Source of the DNA: Prosthecobacter sp.
Lineage (GTDB): Bacteria; Verrucomicrobiota; Verrucomicrobiia; Verrucomicrobiales; Verrucomicrobiaceae
DNA: 64,000 nucleotides
Assembly: GCA_021733925.1 (NCBI GenBank)
Contig: JAIPJY010000034.1
Location: 1 to 64,000, forward strand
Reading direction: 5' to 3'
Shown piece by piece: positions 24,541 through 35,520 of the stretch (position 1 is its first letter; each line of letters starts with the position of its first letter). The translations under genes were made by a program, and so were the position numbers. A model generated the notes under the pieces. The model was given only the letters and a program-made list of their open reading frames with translations, did not search any database and had not been told where the DNA came from.

Positions 24541-25032
24541 ATGAAAACGACTACACACTCTGTCTGGATTGTTCTTTTTCTCATTTTGGTCGCCTTGATG
24601 CCTGCACAGGCCAAAGACGAAACGGTGCGCCTCTCCTACCCTTCCAAGGTGGAGTCCTCGAAGGGCAAGGAGCGCGAGAAGCTTTTCACCCCGTGGATGA
24701 CGAGTGAATCCCTCCGCACCTTTATCGATGACAAGCGGACCAAGGGTGAGCAGATCGTCTTCTTTGAGTACAACAACTCCACAGGGCAGTCGCGCGGCAT
24801 TTTTGTGAGCAAACTCAAGCTGAGCGGCCCATTCTCCCGCTGGTCCTTCACCAGCGAAGCAGCCATGGAGGAAAAACTCAACAACGAGATCAAGGCCGGC
24901 CTCCAGCCTGCCTTCATCTCCCGCAACATCAGCGGCGCCTATAGCATGCTGTTCGTCTCGCCACAGGACATGACAGCCGTGCGCGCGCAGCTCACGACAC
25001 TTGGCATTGGTGAGCCGAGGCTGAAGAAGTGA
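24541..25032 (+). CDS. Exported hypothetical protein
   Basis: The 163-residue protein has a signal peptide (SVWIVLFLILVALMPAQAK). The mature domain of about 140 residues is mixed alpha/beta and contains no recognised motif: TFIDDKRTKGEQIVFFEYNN, GIFVSKLKLSGPFSRWSF, and a final SPQDMTAVRAQLTTLG. The start at ATG 24541 places the signal peptide correctly; a TTG 39 bases upstream overlaps the promoter-like TTGACA. It ends 22 bases from leuS on the opposite strand. Confidence 0.7.
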   Translation: MKTTTHSVWIVLFLILVALMPAQAKDETVRLSYPSKVESSKGKEREKLFTPWMTSESLRTFIDDKRTKGEQIVFFEYNNSTGQSRGIFVSKLKLSGPFSRWSFTSEAAMEEKLNNEIKAGLQPAFISRNISGAYSMLFVSPQDMTAVRAQLTTLGIGEPRLKK

Positions 25033-25054
25033 GCGGGCCGCTGAACAGCGTGGC

Positions 25055-27817
<2,763 letters not shown>

Positions 27818-28230
27818 AGGGGGCGCGAAAGAAGGCGAGGGCCGGTCAGAGGTCAAGGTCGCTGCGCGGCCAAAGTCATGAAGGAGCGCGGACTTTAGGC
27901 GGTGTCTTTGCAAATACAGGCCCTTCGGAGGTGAGATGCCGGAGTTAGTGGCAGGTGGTGTGGACTGCGGAGAGTTGAAGGAGGGAGAATGCAAGGGGTA
28001 GCAGCCCGGGCTGGAAGAATGGATTCCAGGGACACGCACAGCGCATCCCTACCATTCAGAGCAAGGCGTGCCGCAGGGCTGGTAGGGACGCGTTGCGCGC
28101 GTCCGTGATTTCGGGTCTGTCGCGTCGCAGGCGCTCAAAAAGCTGCGCCGTCCTTGCTGCGGTGAACATAAGGGTTCCATGGAGCCTCCACATGGGGAGC
28201 TGTGAGCGCATCTCCGCGCCCTCCCCTGCC
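27818..28230. other. Intergenic region with GTAGGGACGCG repeat
   Basis: The region between two minus-strand genes holds the third copy of the GTAGGGACGCG dispersed repeat at 28020-28165 and otherwise GC-rich sequence. No gene is supported. Confidence 0.6.
28020..28165. repeat. Dispersed repeat, GTAGGGACGCG family, copy 3
   Basis: GGACACGCACAGCGCATCCCTACC is followed by GGTAGGGACGCGTTGCGCGC and TCCGTGATTTCGGGTCT, then GCTGCGCCGTCCTTGCTGCG. Two inverted halves face each other, as in copy 2. Confidence 0.65.
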
Positions 28231-29034
28231 TCACGCCTCGTTCCTCACCGGATTCGTCAGTGTCCCGATCTGCGCGATCTCCACGCTCACTGAATCTCCA
28301 TCCTTCATAAACACCGGCGGCGTGCGCGCCGCGCCCACGCCATGCGGCGTGCCGGTGAGGATTACCGTGCCCGGCATCAGCGTCGTGCTGCCGCTCAGAA
28401 ACTCGATCAGCGTCGGCACATCAAAGATCATGTCATCCGTGTTCCAGTCCTGCATCGTCTCGCCATTGAGCACCGTTTTGATCGCGAGACTGTTCGGGTT
28501 CGGAATCTCATCCGCCGTCACCAGCACCGGGCCCAGGGGGCAAAAGGTGTCGAAGGACTTGCCACGGCACCACTGCCCGCCCCCGCCGTGCTTCTGCCAG
28601 TCACGCGCGCTCACATCATTCGCGCAGGTGTAGCCCAGCACATAGTTCAACGCATCCGCCCTGCTCACGTTCTTCGCCTTCCTGCCAATGACGACCGCCA
28701 GCTCGGCTTCGTAATCGACCTTGTCGCTCTTGAGATGCGTCGGCAGCAGAATCGGCTCCCCCGGATGCTGCACCACGTTCGGCAGCTTCATGAACACCAC
28801 CGGATGCTTCGGCAGCTCCGCCTTCGTCTCCTCCGCATGCTTCTTGTAGTTCAGCCCGATGCACACAATCGCAAACGGCTGCACCGGCGCGAGCAGCTTG
28901 GCCTCATCCGCCATGCGGTCGGTTACTCTGTGCTCTCCAAAGATGTCTCCCTCAATGACCCGTGCCGTGCCATCGGCCTGCAGTGCCGCATGAGCGAAGT
29001 TTCCCTGCGAGTCGATGTATCGGATGATTTTCAT
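28231..29034 (-). CDS. Fumarylacetoacetate hydrolase family protein
   Basis: The 267-residue enzyme belongs to the FAH superfamily (2-oxo-acid hydrolases, decarboxylases or isomerases). It shows the metal-binding sequence VDYEAELAVVIGRKAKNV with the E-x-E pair, YVLGYTCANDVSARDWQ, CRGKSFDTFCPLGPVLV, and GTVILTGTPHGVG. The N-terminal short domain precedes IVCIGLNYKKHAEET. Substrate is unknown; relatives act on ureidoglycolate, acylpyruvates or aromatic breakdown products. The ATG at 29034 was selected because homologous sequence starts there; upstream codons resemble a dispersed repeat. Confidence 0.9.
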   Translation of the reverse strand: MKIIRYIDSQGNFAHAALQADGTARVIEGDIFGEHRVTDRMADEAKLLAPVQPFAIVCIGLNYKKHAEETKAELPKHPVVFMKLPNVVQHPGEPILLPTHLKSDKVDYEAELAVVIGRKAKNVSRADALNYVLGYTCANDVSARDWQKHGGGGQWCRGKSFDTFCPLGPVLVTADEIPNPNSLAIKTVLNGETMQDWNTDDMIFDVPTLIEFLSGSTTLMPGTVILTGTPHGVGAARTPPVFMKDGDSVSVEIAQIGTLTNPVRNEA

Positions 29035-29121
29035 GCCTGATCTGGTAGCGCGCTCCATCCCGGCCGCCAGCACAGCTTTGCCTCCCAAGAAAGAATCCGC
29101 CTGGATGGCACACATCGCGGA

Positions 29122-29188
29122 TTTTGGAGTGCGGTCGCGAAGATGCACGGCGCAAGCCTGCATCGGAGCTACCGCTTTCGCGAGGTGA
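29122..29188. repeat. Partial copy of TGGACTGCGGTCGCG repeat
   Basis: TTTTGGAGTGCGGTCGCGAA and GGAGCTACCGCTTTCGCGAG match the ends of the larger repeats at 14549 and 30499, joined by a short spacer. It lies in the 241-base gap between divergent genes (29035-29275). Confidence 0.5.
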
Positions 29189-29275
29189 ACAGCCTTCTCC
29201 GGCCTCATCCCGTTGCAGTCTCCCCGCACGCATTCTTCATCCGTAAATAATGCGATGTAAGCGCGTTCACCTCCC

Positions 29276-30475
29276 ATGTCCCGCTTCCTCCTCTCTGCCC
29301 TCTGCATTCTCAGCGCCCCGCTCCTTGCCGCCGAGCCGCCGCAGCCGCGCCAGGGTTCGCTGACCCTCATCGCCAATGACGACGGCTTCAGTGCTTTTCA
29401 CAGCGGCCGATACAAGGGCGCGGAGGATCTCCGTAAAGCGATGCTCGCTTACAAGGACACCCAGATCGCGGTGATGGAGTGGTGTGTCATCGCAGGCAGT
29501 TGCTCAAACTATCCCTCCAAGGTCACCGAGCTGTATGGCACGGGAATGACAGAGTTTCCCCGGCGTGGCGACAAACTCGCGCACGAAACCGTGCAGTGCA
29601 TGGCCGACGCAGGAGAAAACACCCTGCAAATCGTCACCGCTGCCTGCCATGAGGCCGGCATTTCCTGCTATGCCTCCCTGCGCATGAACGGCGACTACGC
29701 AGAGAGCATGTGGGGCGGCACCTTTCCGAAGTTTGCCAACGGCAGCTTCTGGTGGAAACACCCCGAGTTCCGCACCCTGAATGCCCAAGGCAAGCCCGGC
29801 TCCCACCAATCTTACGCCTTCCCCGAAGTGCGCGAGTTCAAGCTCAACATCCTGCGGGAGGTGGCGGAGCAGGACATCGACGGCATCAATCTCGACTTCC
29901 AGCGCCACCCCACCTTCTTCGGCTACGAGAAGCCGATGAGCGATGCCTTCAAAGCGAAATACGGCGTGGAGGCCAGCACCGTCTCACAAGATGATCCGCG
30001 CTGGTTTCCGCTGCGCTTTGAGATGATGAACCGCTTTGTCCGTGACGTCCGGCACCTGCTCGATGAGGCCGGTAAACGCAAAGGCAGGCACCTCGGCCTC
30101 TCCGCACGCATCGACTGGCAGAAGTACCCGACCTGGGGCTGCGACATCGAGACGTGGCTGAAGGAAGGCATGCTCGACTACCTCGTCGTCGGCCAGTATG
30201 GGCTCGGCGGCTACGAATTCGACATCGCCCCGTTTGTGAAGCTGGCACAGGGCAGCGGCTGTGCCGTGATCTTTGGCGATGAAGCCACCGTCAAAGGCCA
30301 CGACCGCACCGCCGAAGAAGACCGCCTCATCGCCGCCGGCAAGATGAAACCCATCCCCAACACCCTCCTCACCCGCGAGCACTACGAGCAACGCGCCGCC
30401 AAAGTCCGCGCCGCCAAGGCACAGGGAATGCACCTGTTCAATGAAACGCGGAAGGACATGATGAAAGGGTATTAG
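29276..30475 (+). CDS. Exported family-10-like glycosyl hydrolase (GHL10 type)
   Basis: A 399-residue protein with a signal peptide (MSRFLLSALCILSAPLLAAE). A TIM-barrel-like domain follows, typical of the hypothetical glycosidase family GHL10: TLIANDDGFSAFHSGRYKG, NTLQIVTAACHEAGISCYASLRMNGDY, QDIDGINLDFQRHPTFFGYEKP with the key D-x-x-x-x-x-D/F-x-R, and DYLVVGQYGLGGYEFDI. Such proteins are predicted to act on polysaccharides in the periplasm or outside, but none of the catalytic residues can be assigned with certainty. Length is typical. It is divergent from the FAH gene. Confidence 0.75.
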   Translation: MSRFLLSALCILSAPLLAAEPPQPRQGSLTLIANDDGFSAFHSGRYKGAEDLRKAMLAYKDTQIAVMEWCVIAGSCSNYPSKVTELYGTGMTEFPRRGDKLAHETVQCMADAGENTLQIVTAACHEAGISCYASLRMNGDYAESMWGGTFPKFANGSFWWKHPEFRTLNAQGKPGSHQSYAFPEVREFKLNILREVAEQDIDGINLDFQRHPTFFGYEKPMSDAFKAKYGVEASTVSQDDPRWFPLRFEMMNRFVRDVRHLLDEAGKRKGRHLGLSARIDWQKYPTWGCDIETWLKEGMLDYLVVGQYGLGGYEFDIAPFVKLAQGSGCAVIFGDEATVKGHDRTAEEDRLIAAGKMKPIPNTLLTREHYEQRAAKVRAAKAQGMHLFNETRKDMMKGY

Positions 30476-30667
30476 AAAGTCGTTTCCGAAAAGCCTCCAT
30501 ATGGACTGCGGTTGCGCAGTGAGGAACGAACGCAGCTACCGCTTTCGACGGCCTCGGTGGCTCACGCGTGCCAGGAAATGCCCGAAAGCGGGAGCCAACG
30601 ATTCTTCGCCAGCCAGTCAGCACACGCCCACCACCAACCTCTCGAAAGCGTCAGCGAATCGCAATCC
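30476..30667. other. Short intergenic region carrying a dispersed repeat
   Basis: Between two convergent genes lies a copy of the TGGACTGCGG repeat (30499-30640). No gene is seen. Confidence 0.6.
30499..30640 (+). repeat. Dispersed repeat, TGGACTGCGGTCGCG family, copy 3
   Basis: CATATGGACTGCGGTTGCGC AGTGAGGAACG, then CGCAGCTACCGCTTTCGACG, GCTCACGCG, CCCGAAAGCGGGAGCC and TTCGCCAGCCAGTCAG. Opposite orientation to copies 1 and 2; closest to copy 4. Confidence 0.7.
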
Positions 30668-31441
30668 TCACGCCCCCATCCGCCCATTCCACGCCACCAA
30701 TTCCTCATACCTCGCTCCCGTGCCGCCGAACAAATCCAGCGCACTGCCCACCGTGCCATCCACGCGCCCATGGCTCAGTTCATCGATGCGCTTCAGATCA
30801 TCCAGATGCCGAATCCCACCGGCATAAGTCATCGGCAGAGGCGAATGCTCACCCAGGAAACTCACCAGCGCTTCGTCAATGCCCTCGCATTTGCCCTCCA
30901 CATCCACGGCATGGATCAAAAACTCCGCACAATGCCCCGCGAGAAAGCGCAGCGACTCCGGCGTCACATCCAGAGTCGTCAGCGTCTGCCAGCGGTTCAT
31001 CGCCACGGTCCAACCCGTGGCCGTGGCCTTGCAGCTCAGATCAATCACCAGCCTTTCCTTGCCCGCCGCAGCCACCATCTTGTCGAGCCGCGTCTGGTTG
31101 AAAGTGCCGTCCGTTTCAAACAGGTAGCTCGTCACGATCACATGACTCGCCCCGGCCTCCAGATACTCCGCCGCATTGCACGAGCGAATGCCGCCCCCCA
31201 CCTGCAAGCCCCCGGGAAACGCCCCCGTCGCCGCCTTGGCTGCGTCCTCATTCCCCTTCCCCAGCAAAATCACATGCCCGCCCATCAGCCCATCGCGCCG
31301 ATACAGTTCGCCATACCACGCCGCATCCCGATCGCTCACGAAATTCGTTTTCAGCCCCGTCCCATCATCCCGCAACGACGACCCCACGATCTGCTTGACG
31401 CGGCCATCGTGGAGATCAATGCAGGGGCGAAATTTTGTCAT
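30668..31441 (-). CDS. hisA: Eukaryote-type HisA (ProFAR isomerase)
   Basis: The 257-residue TIM barrel converts ProFAR to PRFAR in histidine synthesis. It is not the usual bacterial HisA. It reads FRPCIDLHDGRVKQIVGSSL at the N-terminus, and further on TNFVSDRDAAWYGELYRRDG, LQVGGGI, VIVTSYLF, VAMNRWQTLT, AEFLIHAVDVEGKCEGID, TYAGGI and IDELSHGRVDGTVGSALDLFGG. These are the hallmarks of the HIS6/plant form known in fungi, plants and some bacteria. Catalytic Asp residues are expected at Asp9 and within DVEG. The ATG is at 31441. It is divergent from leuA, 284 bases away. Confidence 0.9.
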   Translation of the reverse strand: MTKFRPCIDLHDGRVKQIVGSSLRDDGTGLKTNFVSDRDAAWYGELYRRDGLMGGHVILLGKGNEDAAKAATGAFPGGLQVGGGIRSCNAAEYLEAGASHVIVTSYLFETDGTFNQTRLDKMVAAAGKERLVIDLSCKATATGWTVAMNRWQTLTTLDVTPESLRFLAGHCAEFLIHAVDVEGKCEGIDEALVSFLGEHSPLPMTYAGGIRHLDDLKRIDELSHGRVDGTVGSALDLFGGTGARYEELVAWNGRMGA

Positions 31442-31725
31442 AAGGAGGGCTGGCAGTAGGCAAGATAGCCGGTGAGAAGTCAAGAGGTCAAGGAAGCGGC
31501 ATGACGTGCCCCTCTTGACTACTTCCCCTTCTCTGCTTTCTTCCACCTGTCCATGACCACCACCGCCACGGCTCTGCTCCTTCTCTCCCTGCGACTTACG
31601 CAAGGGTAGGCGGCCCGTGTTTCCTCGTCATGCCCCTTGCCGTCACGTCACGGCAGCTTCTCAGAACAGGAAAGAATCCTGTCCAATTCTGAAATCTTGT
31701 TAATCCTGTCCCAATCTGTCTCGTC
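31442..31725. other. hisA-leuA divergent intergenic region with repeat
   Basis: The 284 bases must contain promoters for both genes. AACAGGAAAGAATCCTGTCC and AATCTTGTTAATCCTGTCCC (31664-31713) form a repeat-rich element; GGACAGGATTAACAAGATT-type sequences are, to my knowledge, dispersed in PVC genomes. A small inverted repeat TCAAGAGG..CCTCTTGA is at 31478-31520. No leader peptide rich in Leu or His codons was noticed. Confidence 0.5.
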
Positions 31726-33390
31726 ATGTTAAAAGATCCGTCTTCCAAATATCAGCCCTTCCCGCTGATCCACATCCCCAACCGTCAATGGCCCTCCCGC
31801 CATCTGACCCATGCGCCCATCTGGTGCAGCGTCGATCTGCGCGACGGCAACCAGGCACTCGCCGTACCGATGAACGTCTCCCAGAAGCTCGAAATGTTCG
31901 ATGCTCTGGTGAAATGCGGCTTCAAGGAAATCGAGGTCGGCTTCCCCTCCGCCTCCAACACCGAGTTCAGCTTCAACCGCCGCCTCATTGAGGAAAAGCG
32001 CATCCCTGACGATGTCACCATCCAGTGTCTGGTACAGGCGCGTGAGGACCTGATCGAGAAGACCGTCGAGTCGCTCATGGGAGCGAAGCAGGTCGTCATC
32101 CACATGTACAACAGCACGTCCCCCGCCCAGCGGAAGTACGTCTTTGGCAAGACCAAGGAGGAGATCATCACCGTGGCCGTCAAAGGCGCGCAGATGATCA
32201 AAGACCGCCTGCATCGCCTCACCGCAGGCGGCACCAAGGTGACCTTGCAGTATTCCCCCGAGAGCTTCAGCGCCACGGAAGTCGAATTTGCCAAGGAAAT
32301 CAGCGAAGCCGTCATGGACGTGTGGCAGCCCACGCCCGAGCACAAGATGATCCTGAACCTCCCCGACACCGTCGAGGTGGCCATGCCCAATGTGTATGCC
32401 GACCAGATCGAATGGATCTGCACCAACATCAAAAACCGCGAGAGCCTCATAATCAGCCTGCACACGCACAATGACCGCGGCACCGGCACCGCCGCCACCG
32501 AACTGGGCCTGCTTGCAGGCGCTGACCGCGTGGAAGGCACCCTGTTTGGCAATGGCGAGCGCACCGGCAATCTGGACATCGTCCAGGTGGCCATGAACCT
32601 CTACATGCACGGCATCGCACCCGGCTTGGACTTCAGCGACATGAGCGGCCTCATCCACATGTATGAGCGCACCACCGGCATGGAGGTCCCGCAGCGCCAT
32701 CCTTACAGCGGCGAACTCGTCTTCACCGCCTTCAGCGGCAGCCATCAGGACGCGATTAAGAAGGGGCTCACCGGATACGAGGAGCACAAATCCATCTGGG
32801 ACGTTCCCTACCTCACCATCGATCCCAATGACATCGGCCGCGAATACCGCGAAGTCATTCGCGTGAATTCGCAGAGCGGCAAAGGCGGCGTCGCCTACCT
32901 GCTGGAGAGCGAGTTCGGCATCGAACTTCCCAAGGACATGCAGCGCGAGTTCGGCCCGCTGGCGAACGACATCGTGGACAAACTGGGCCGCGAAGTCACT
33001 GCTGCCGAATTGAAAGGCATGTTCTGGCAGGAATACATCGAGCGCGAGACCCCCTTCGCCCTCCATCACTTCCATGCCGATGGCGTGGACGGCGTCTTCA
33101 CCTGCCGCTGCAGTCTGGTCATCAATGGCAAGGAACGCGGCATCACAGGCACCGGCAACGGCCCCATCGCCGCTTTTGCCCATGCCTTGATTCAAGAAGG
33201 CGGAGCCCCGCCCTTTGAAGTCGCCACCTACCGCGAGCAAAGCCTCAGCTCCGGCACCGAAGCCAGCGCCCTCGCCTTCATCCAGATCAAAACCGCCGCC
33301 GGAAAAACCATCTGGGGCGCAGGCGTCGACACCAACATCGAACTCGCCTCCATCAAGGCAATCCTCAGCGCCGTGAATCGCGCGTCGTAA
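31726..33390 (+). CDS. leuA: 2-isopropylmalate synthase (long LeuA2 type)
   Basis: The 554-residue enzyme condenses acetyl-CoA with 2-oxoisovalerate, the first committed step of leucine synthesis. The HMGL-like barrel starts VDLRDGNQALAVPMN (metal-binding Asp) and contains EVGFPSASNTEF, LHTHNDRGTGTAATELGLLAGADRVEGTLFGNGERTGN (His-x-His metal ligands and GNGER). The C-terminal allosteric domain, from about residue 420, has EGGAPPFEV and ends GAGVDTNIELASIKAILSAVNR, expected to bind leucine for feedback inhibition. The sequence belongs to the LeuA2 group, longer than the E. coli type and found in fungi and actinobacteria. A perfect palindrome terminator follows at 33405-33432. Confidence 0.95.
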   Translation: MLKDPSSKYQPFPLIHIPNRQWPSRHLTHAPIWCSVDLRDGNQALAVPMNVSQKLEMFDALVKCGFKEIEVGFPSASNTEFSFNRRLIEEKRIPDDVTIQCLVQAREDLIEKTVESLMGAKQVVIHMYNSTSPAQRKYVFGKTKEEIITVAVKGAQMIKDRLHRLTAGGTKVTLQYSPESFSATEVEFAKEISEAVMDVWQPTPEHKMILNLPDTVEVAMPNVYADQIEWICTNIKNRESLIISLHTHNDRGTGTAATELGLLAGADRVEGTLFGNGERTGNLDIVQVAMNLYMHGIAPGLDFSDMSGLIHMYERTTGMEVPQRHPYSGELVFTAFSGSHQDAIKKGLTGYEEHKSIWDVPYLTIDPNDIGREYREVIRVNSQSGKGGVAYLLESEFGIELPKDMQREFGPLANDIVDKLGREVTAAELKGMFWQEYIERETPFALHHFHADGVDGVFTCRCSLVINGKERGITGTGNGPIAAFAHALIQEGGAPPFEVATYREQSLSSGTEASALAFIQIKTAAGKTIWGAGVDTNIELASIKAILSAVNRAS

Positions 33391-33404
33391 TGCTTACCCA
33401 GTTT

Positions 33405-33432
33405 CAGCGAGAGCCGGATCCGGCTCTCGCTG
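33405..33432. terminator. Perfect 28-bp palindrome between convergent genes
   Basis: CAGCGAGAGCCGGATCCGGC TCTCGCTG is a perfect self-complementary palindrome centred on GGATCC. It lies 15 bases after the leuA stop and 12 bases before the end of the convergent gene, so it can act as a bidirectional terminator. No long U tract flanks it. Confidence 0.6.
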
Positions 33433-33444
33433 ACCTGGCACGCA

Positions 33445-33960
33445 TCAAAAGGCGCTCTCTGAGGTGTCGTAGTATGGTTTGCTGTAAAAATCATTCCATA
33501 CCGGGCGCCCCATCAGCAAACCTGCAATGAACAGCCCAACTCCGATTCCGAACTTGGTCAGTCCATCAGATAAATTGCCGACTTGCAGCACCGCGTCGGA
33601 CGGATTGTGTGCATCGTAGTGGACCGTGGTCGGCATGCCGACCGAATACGCGGCAATCATTTTCAAAGCCTCATCCTTGGTGCCTGCGCTCATGCTGTCA
33701 TGGCGGATTCGTTGCGCTGAGTATGGGGTGCCGTTCAGTTCGTAATAGTACCGCATCGTCGGAATGTAGTCCCCGCTATCCCCTCTGCCGGACCTCTTCC
33801 AGACATTCTTGGCATGCACCGTCCCCTGCACGGTCGGCCAGGCTTTCGCCTTGGTTGTGAAGACCATGCTTGAGACGCCCGTCCACATGAAATACGTCCC
33901 GGCGATAAGCAGCAGGAGCACCAGGGAAATGGGTTTAAATAGAAAGGAGCTTGGCAGCAT
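33445..33960 (-). CDS. DUF3592-domain membrane protein
   Basis: A 171-residue protein starting at an ATG near 33960. It has an N-terminal helix (ISLVLLLLIAGTYFMWTG), then the DUF3592 core, YYYELNGTPYSAQRIRHD and MPTTVHYDAHNPSDAVLQVG, and a second helix (FGIGVGLFIAGLLMG) near the C-terminus. A longer frame runs upstream to 34029 but without conserved features. Its function is unknown. It faces leuA convergently. Confidence 0.7.
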   Translation of the reverse strand: MLPSSFLFKPISLVLLLLIAGTYFMWTGVSSMVFTTKAKAWPTVQGTVHAKNVWKRSGRGDSGDYIPTMRYYYELNGTPYSAQRIRHDSMSAGTKDEALKMIAAYSVGMPTTVHYDAHNPSDAVLQVGNLSDGLTKFGIGVGLFIAGLLMGRPVWNDFYSKPYYDTSESAF

Positions 33961-34091
33961 TGCAGAACGATTATTGAGGATCTTGCCGATGTGAAATACA
34001 ATCCTGACTGACCTTTGGAAGTATCCCATTGAACCGAAGTGTAACTGTCCAGTTGCCGCGCCGTCCTGTTTGCGGTTTATGCATGCACCCC

Positions 34092-34685
34092 ATGCCCCTC
34101 GAAATCCCCGACTACCCCTTTCAAGCCTACATCTTCGACTGCGACGGCACGCTCGTCGATTCCATGCCCTTGCACTACATCGCCTGGGTCGAGGCCTTGC
34201 AGCAGCATGATGCGCCGTTTGAGTTCACCGAAGAGGAGTTTTATGCGCACGCCGGCATGAAGGAGCAGGATGTGGTAAAACTGCTCAACGCAAAGCATGG
34301 CGCCAATGTCGATCCCGTCAGCGTGGATGAGCTAAAGATGGAAATCTTCGCCCGACGCATCCCCGAAGTGCAAGCGGTAGGACCTGTCGCAGAGTTCGCC
34401 AAATCTCTCTTCGGCCGCTTCCCCATCGCCGTGGCCTCGGGCAGCGAAGAATCCACCGTACGCGGCTGCCTTGAAGCCACCGGCTTGATCGACATCTTCC
34501 CCATCATCATCACACCGAGGAAGGTGAAGCACGGCAAGCCCGCCCCCGACATGTTCCTCCTCGCCGCCGATCAGATGGGCATCGCCCCCAGCGAATGCCT
34601 CGTCCTCGAAGACGGCAACAGCGGAATCCAAGCCGCCAATGCAGCCGGAATGCAGTCGCTGTTTATTCCAAGGACAATGCGGTAG
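34092..34685 (+). CDS. HAD-superfamily phosphatase (beta-phosphoglucomutase-like)
   Basis: The 197-residue hydrolase has the four HAD motifs: DCDGTLVDSMPLHY (nucleophile Asp and acid/base Asp near residue 13), ASGSEESTVRGCLE (Ser of motif II), KHGKPAPDMFLLAA (Lys of motif III) and LVLEDGNSGIQAANAAGM (motif IV acids). The helical cap between motifs I and II (WVEALQQHDAPFEFTEEEFYAHAGMKEQDVV) places it in the beta-phosphoglucomutase/phosphatase subgroup. Substrate unknown; probably a small sugar phosphate. ATG 34092 was chosen; 34083 is an equally valid in-frame ATG. A cluster of REP palindromes follows directly. Confidence 0.85.
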   Translation: MPLEIPDYPFQAYIFDCDGTLVDSMPLHYIAWVEALQQHDAPFEFTEEEFYAHAGMKEQDVVKLLNAKHGANVDPVSVDELKMEIFARRIPEVQAVGPVAEFAKSLFGRFPIAVASGSEESTVRGCLEATGLIDIFPIIITPRKVKHGKPAPDMFLLAADQMGIAPSECLVLEDGNSGIQAANAAGMQSLFIPRTMR

Positions 34686-34688
34686 CAT

Positions 34689-34835
34689 GTACTCACGAGC
34701 TTCAGCTCGTTCCGGGAAAGTACTCGTGAGCTTTAGCTCACTCTGGAAAGCTCCGCTAGCCCCCAGACTCCAGAGTGAGCTAAAGCTCACGAGTACTCTT
34801 CCAGAATCCAGAACGAACTAAAGTTCGTGATTACT
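34689..34835. repeat. REP cluster downstream of the RAYT gene
   Basis: Four 27-28-nt hairpin elements: GTACTCACGAGCTTCAGCTC (34689-34715), AGTACTCGTGAGCTTTAGCT CACTCTGG (34719-34746), its inverted copy (34770-34797), and CCAGAACGAACTAAAGTTCG TGATTACT (34808-34835). Each contains a 7-bp stem such as GTGAGCT/AGCTCAC with a two-base loop. Members 2 and 3 face each other as an inverted pair. Member 4 covers the stop codon of the RAYT gene and has compensating changes in both arms (ACGAACT/AGTTCGT), indicating selection for the hairpin. Confidence 0.9.
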
Positions 34836-35514
34836 TTGTGAGCCCAAAGCGCGCCAGCGCTTCATCGGCACTCAGGCCAGACTCGGCGCCGATGCCGAGA
34901 ATAAAACCCTCTTTCAGTCCTGCCTTGGCAGAATTCAAAGCAATGTAACGCCGAAAGTGGTTCAACTGCGCCTCACTGCGAACGATGTGGTCAAAAGCCT
35001 CCTGCTGCCAGAGCTTGCCTGAGGTGCCGCGCGTCCGATTGATCTCTCTCGCGCTGCCGCCTTTCCAGCGTTGCACCATGTCGCTCAGCCACCTGCCCTC
35101 CACAGGTTCGACGAGTGCATGGAAGTGATTGGGCATGATGACCCAGGTGTCGAGATGGTAGTCGGTGCCATGACCTTCCAACAGCTTGCGGATCAACACA
35201 TCTGCACAGGCAGGATCGGCCAGCGGGCAGTCACCATGCCCCGCATCCAGCAGTTCGTGGAATCGCGCGGTGAATTCACGATGGTAGGCATGCCGCTGCT
35301 CTTCCGTGAACTGATCGATTTCTTTTGTGGAACTGATGCCATGTGCTTGAAGCCAGGCATCCCTCAGTTTGCTCCATGTTTCGAGAACGTGAACCGGCAA
35401 GGAATCCGCCAGCCGTGAGGTGATGAAGTATGTTGTGCCCTGCTGCTGCCAGTGCGGGAGTTTGCCGTAATGGCGCTGCACCTTCTCGTTTGAATTGAAA
35501 GGTCGAAACGGCAT
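34831..35514 (-). CDS. REP-associated tyrosine transposase (RAYT, Y1 HUH family)
   Basis: The 227-residue protein has the TnpA-REP layout. The first strand is QQGTTYFITSRLADSLP; the HUH motif is in WVIMPNHFHALVEP (His130-Phe-His132); WKGGSAREINR lies in the basic region, and the presumed catalytic tyrosine is Tyr190 in HFRRYIALNSAKAGL. Such enzymes nick and join single-stranded REP hairpins and are thought to spread them. I chose the ATG at 35514; the frame stays open upstream only because it reads through a REP element. REP palindromes flank the gene on both sides, in inverted pairs. No full IS200/IS605 ends were seen, so it looks like a domesticated chromosomal RAYT. Confidence 0.88.
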   Translation of the reverse strand: MPFRPFNSNEKVQRHYGKLPHWQQQGTTYFITSRLADSLPVHVLETWSKLRDAWLQAHGISSTKEIDQFTEEQRHAYHREFTARFHELLDAGHGDCPLADPACADVLIRKLLEGHGTDYHLDTWVIMPNHFHALVEPVEGRWLSDMVQRWKGGSAREINRTRGTSGKLWQQEAFDHIVRSEAQLNHFRRYIALNSAKAGLKEGFILGIGAESGLSADEALARFGLTK

Positions 35515-35520
35515 CGCGAA

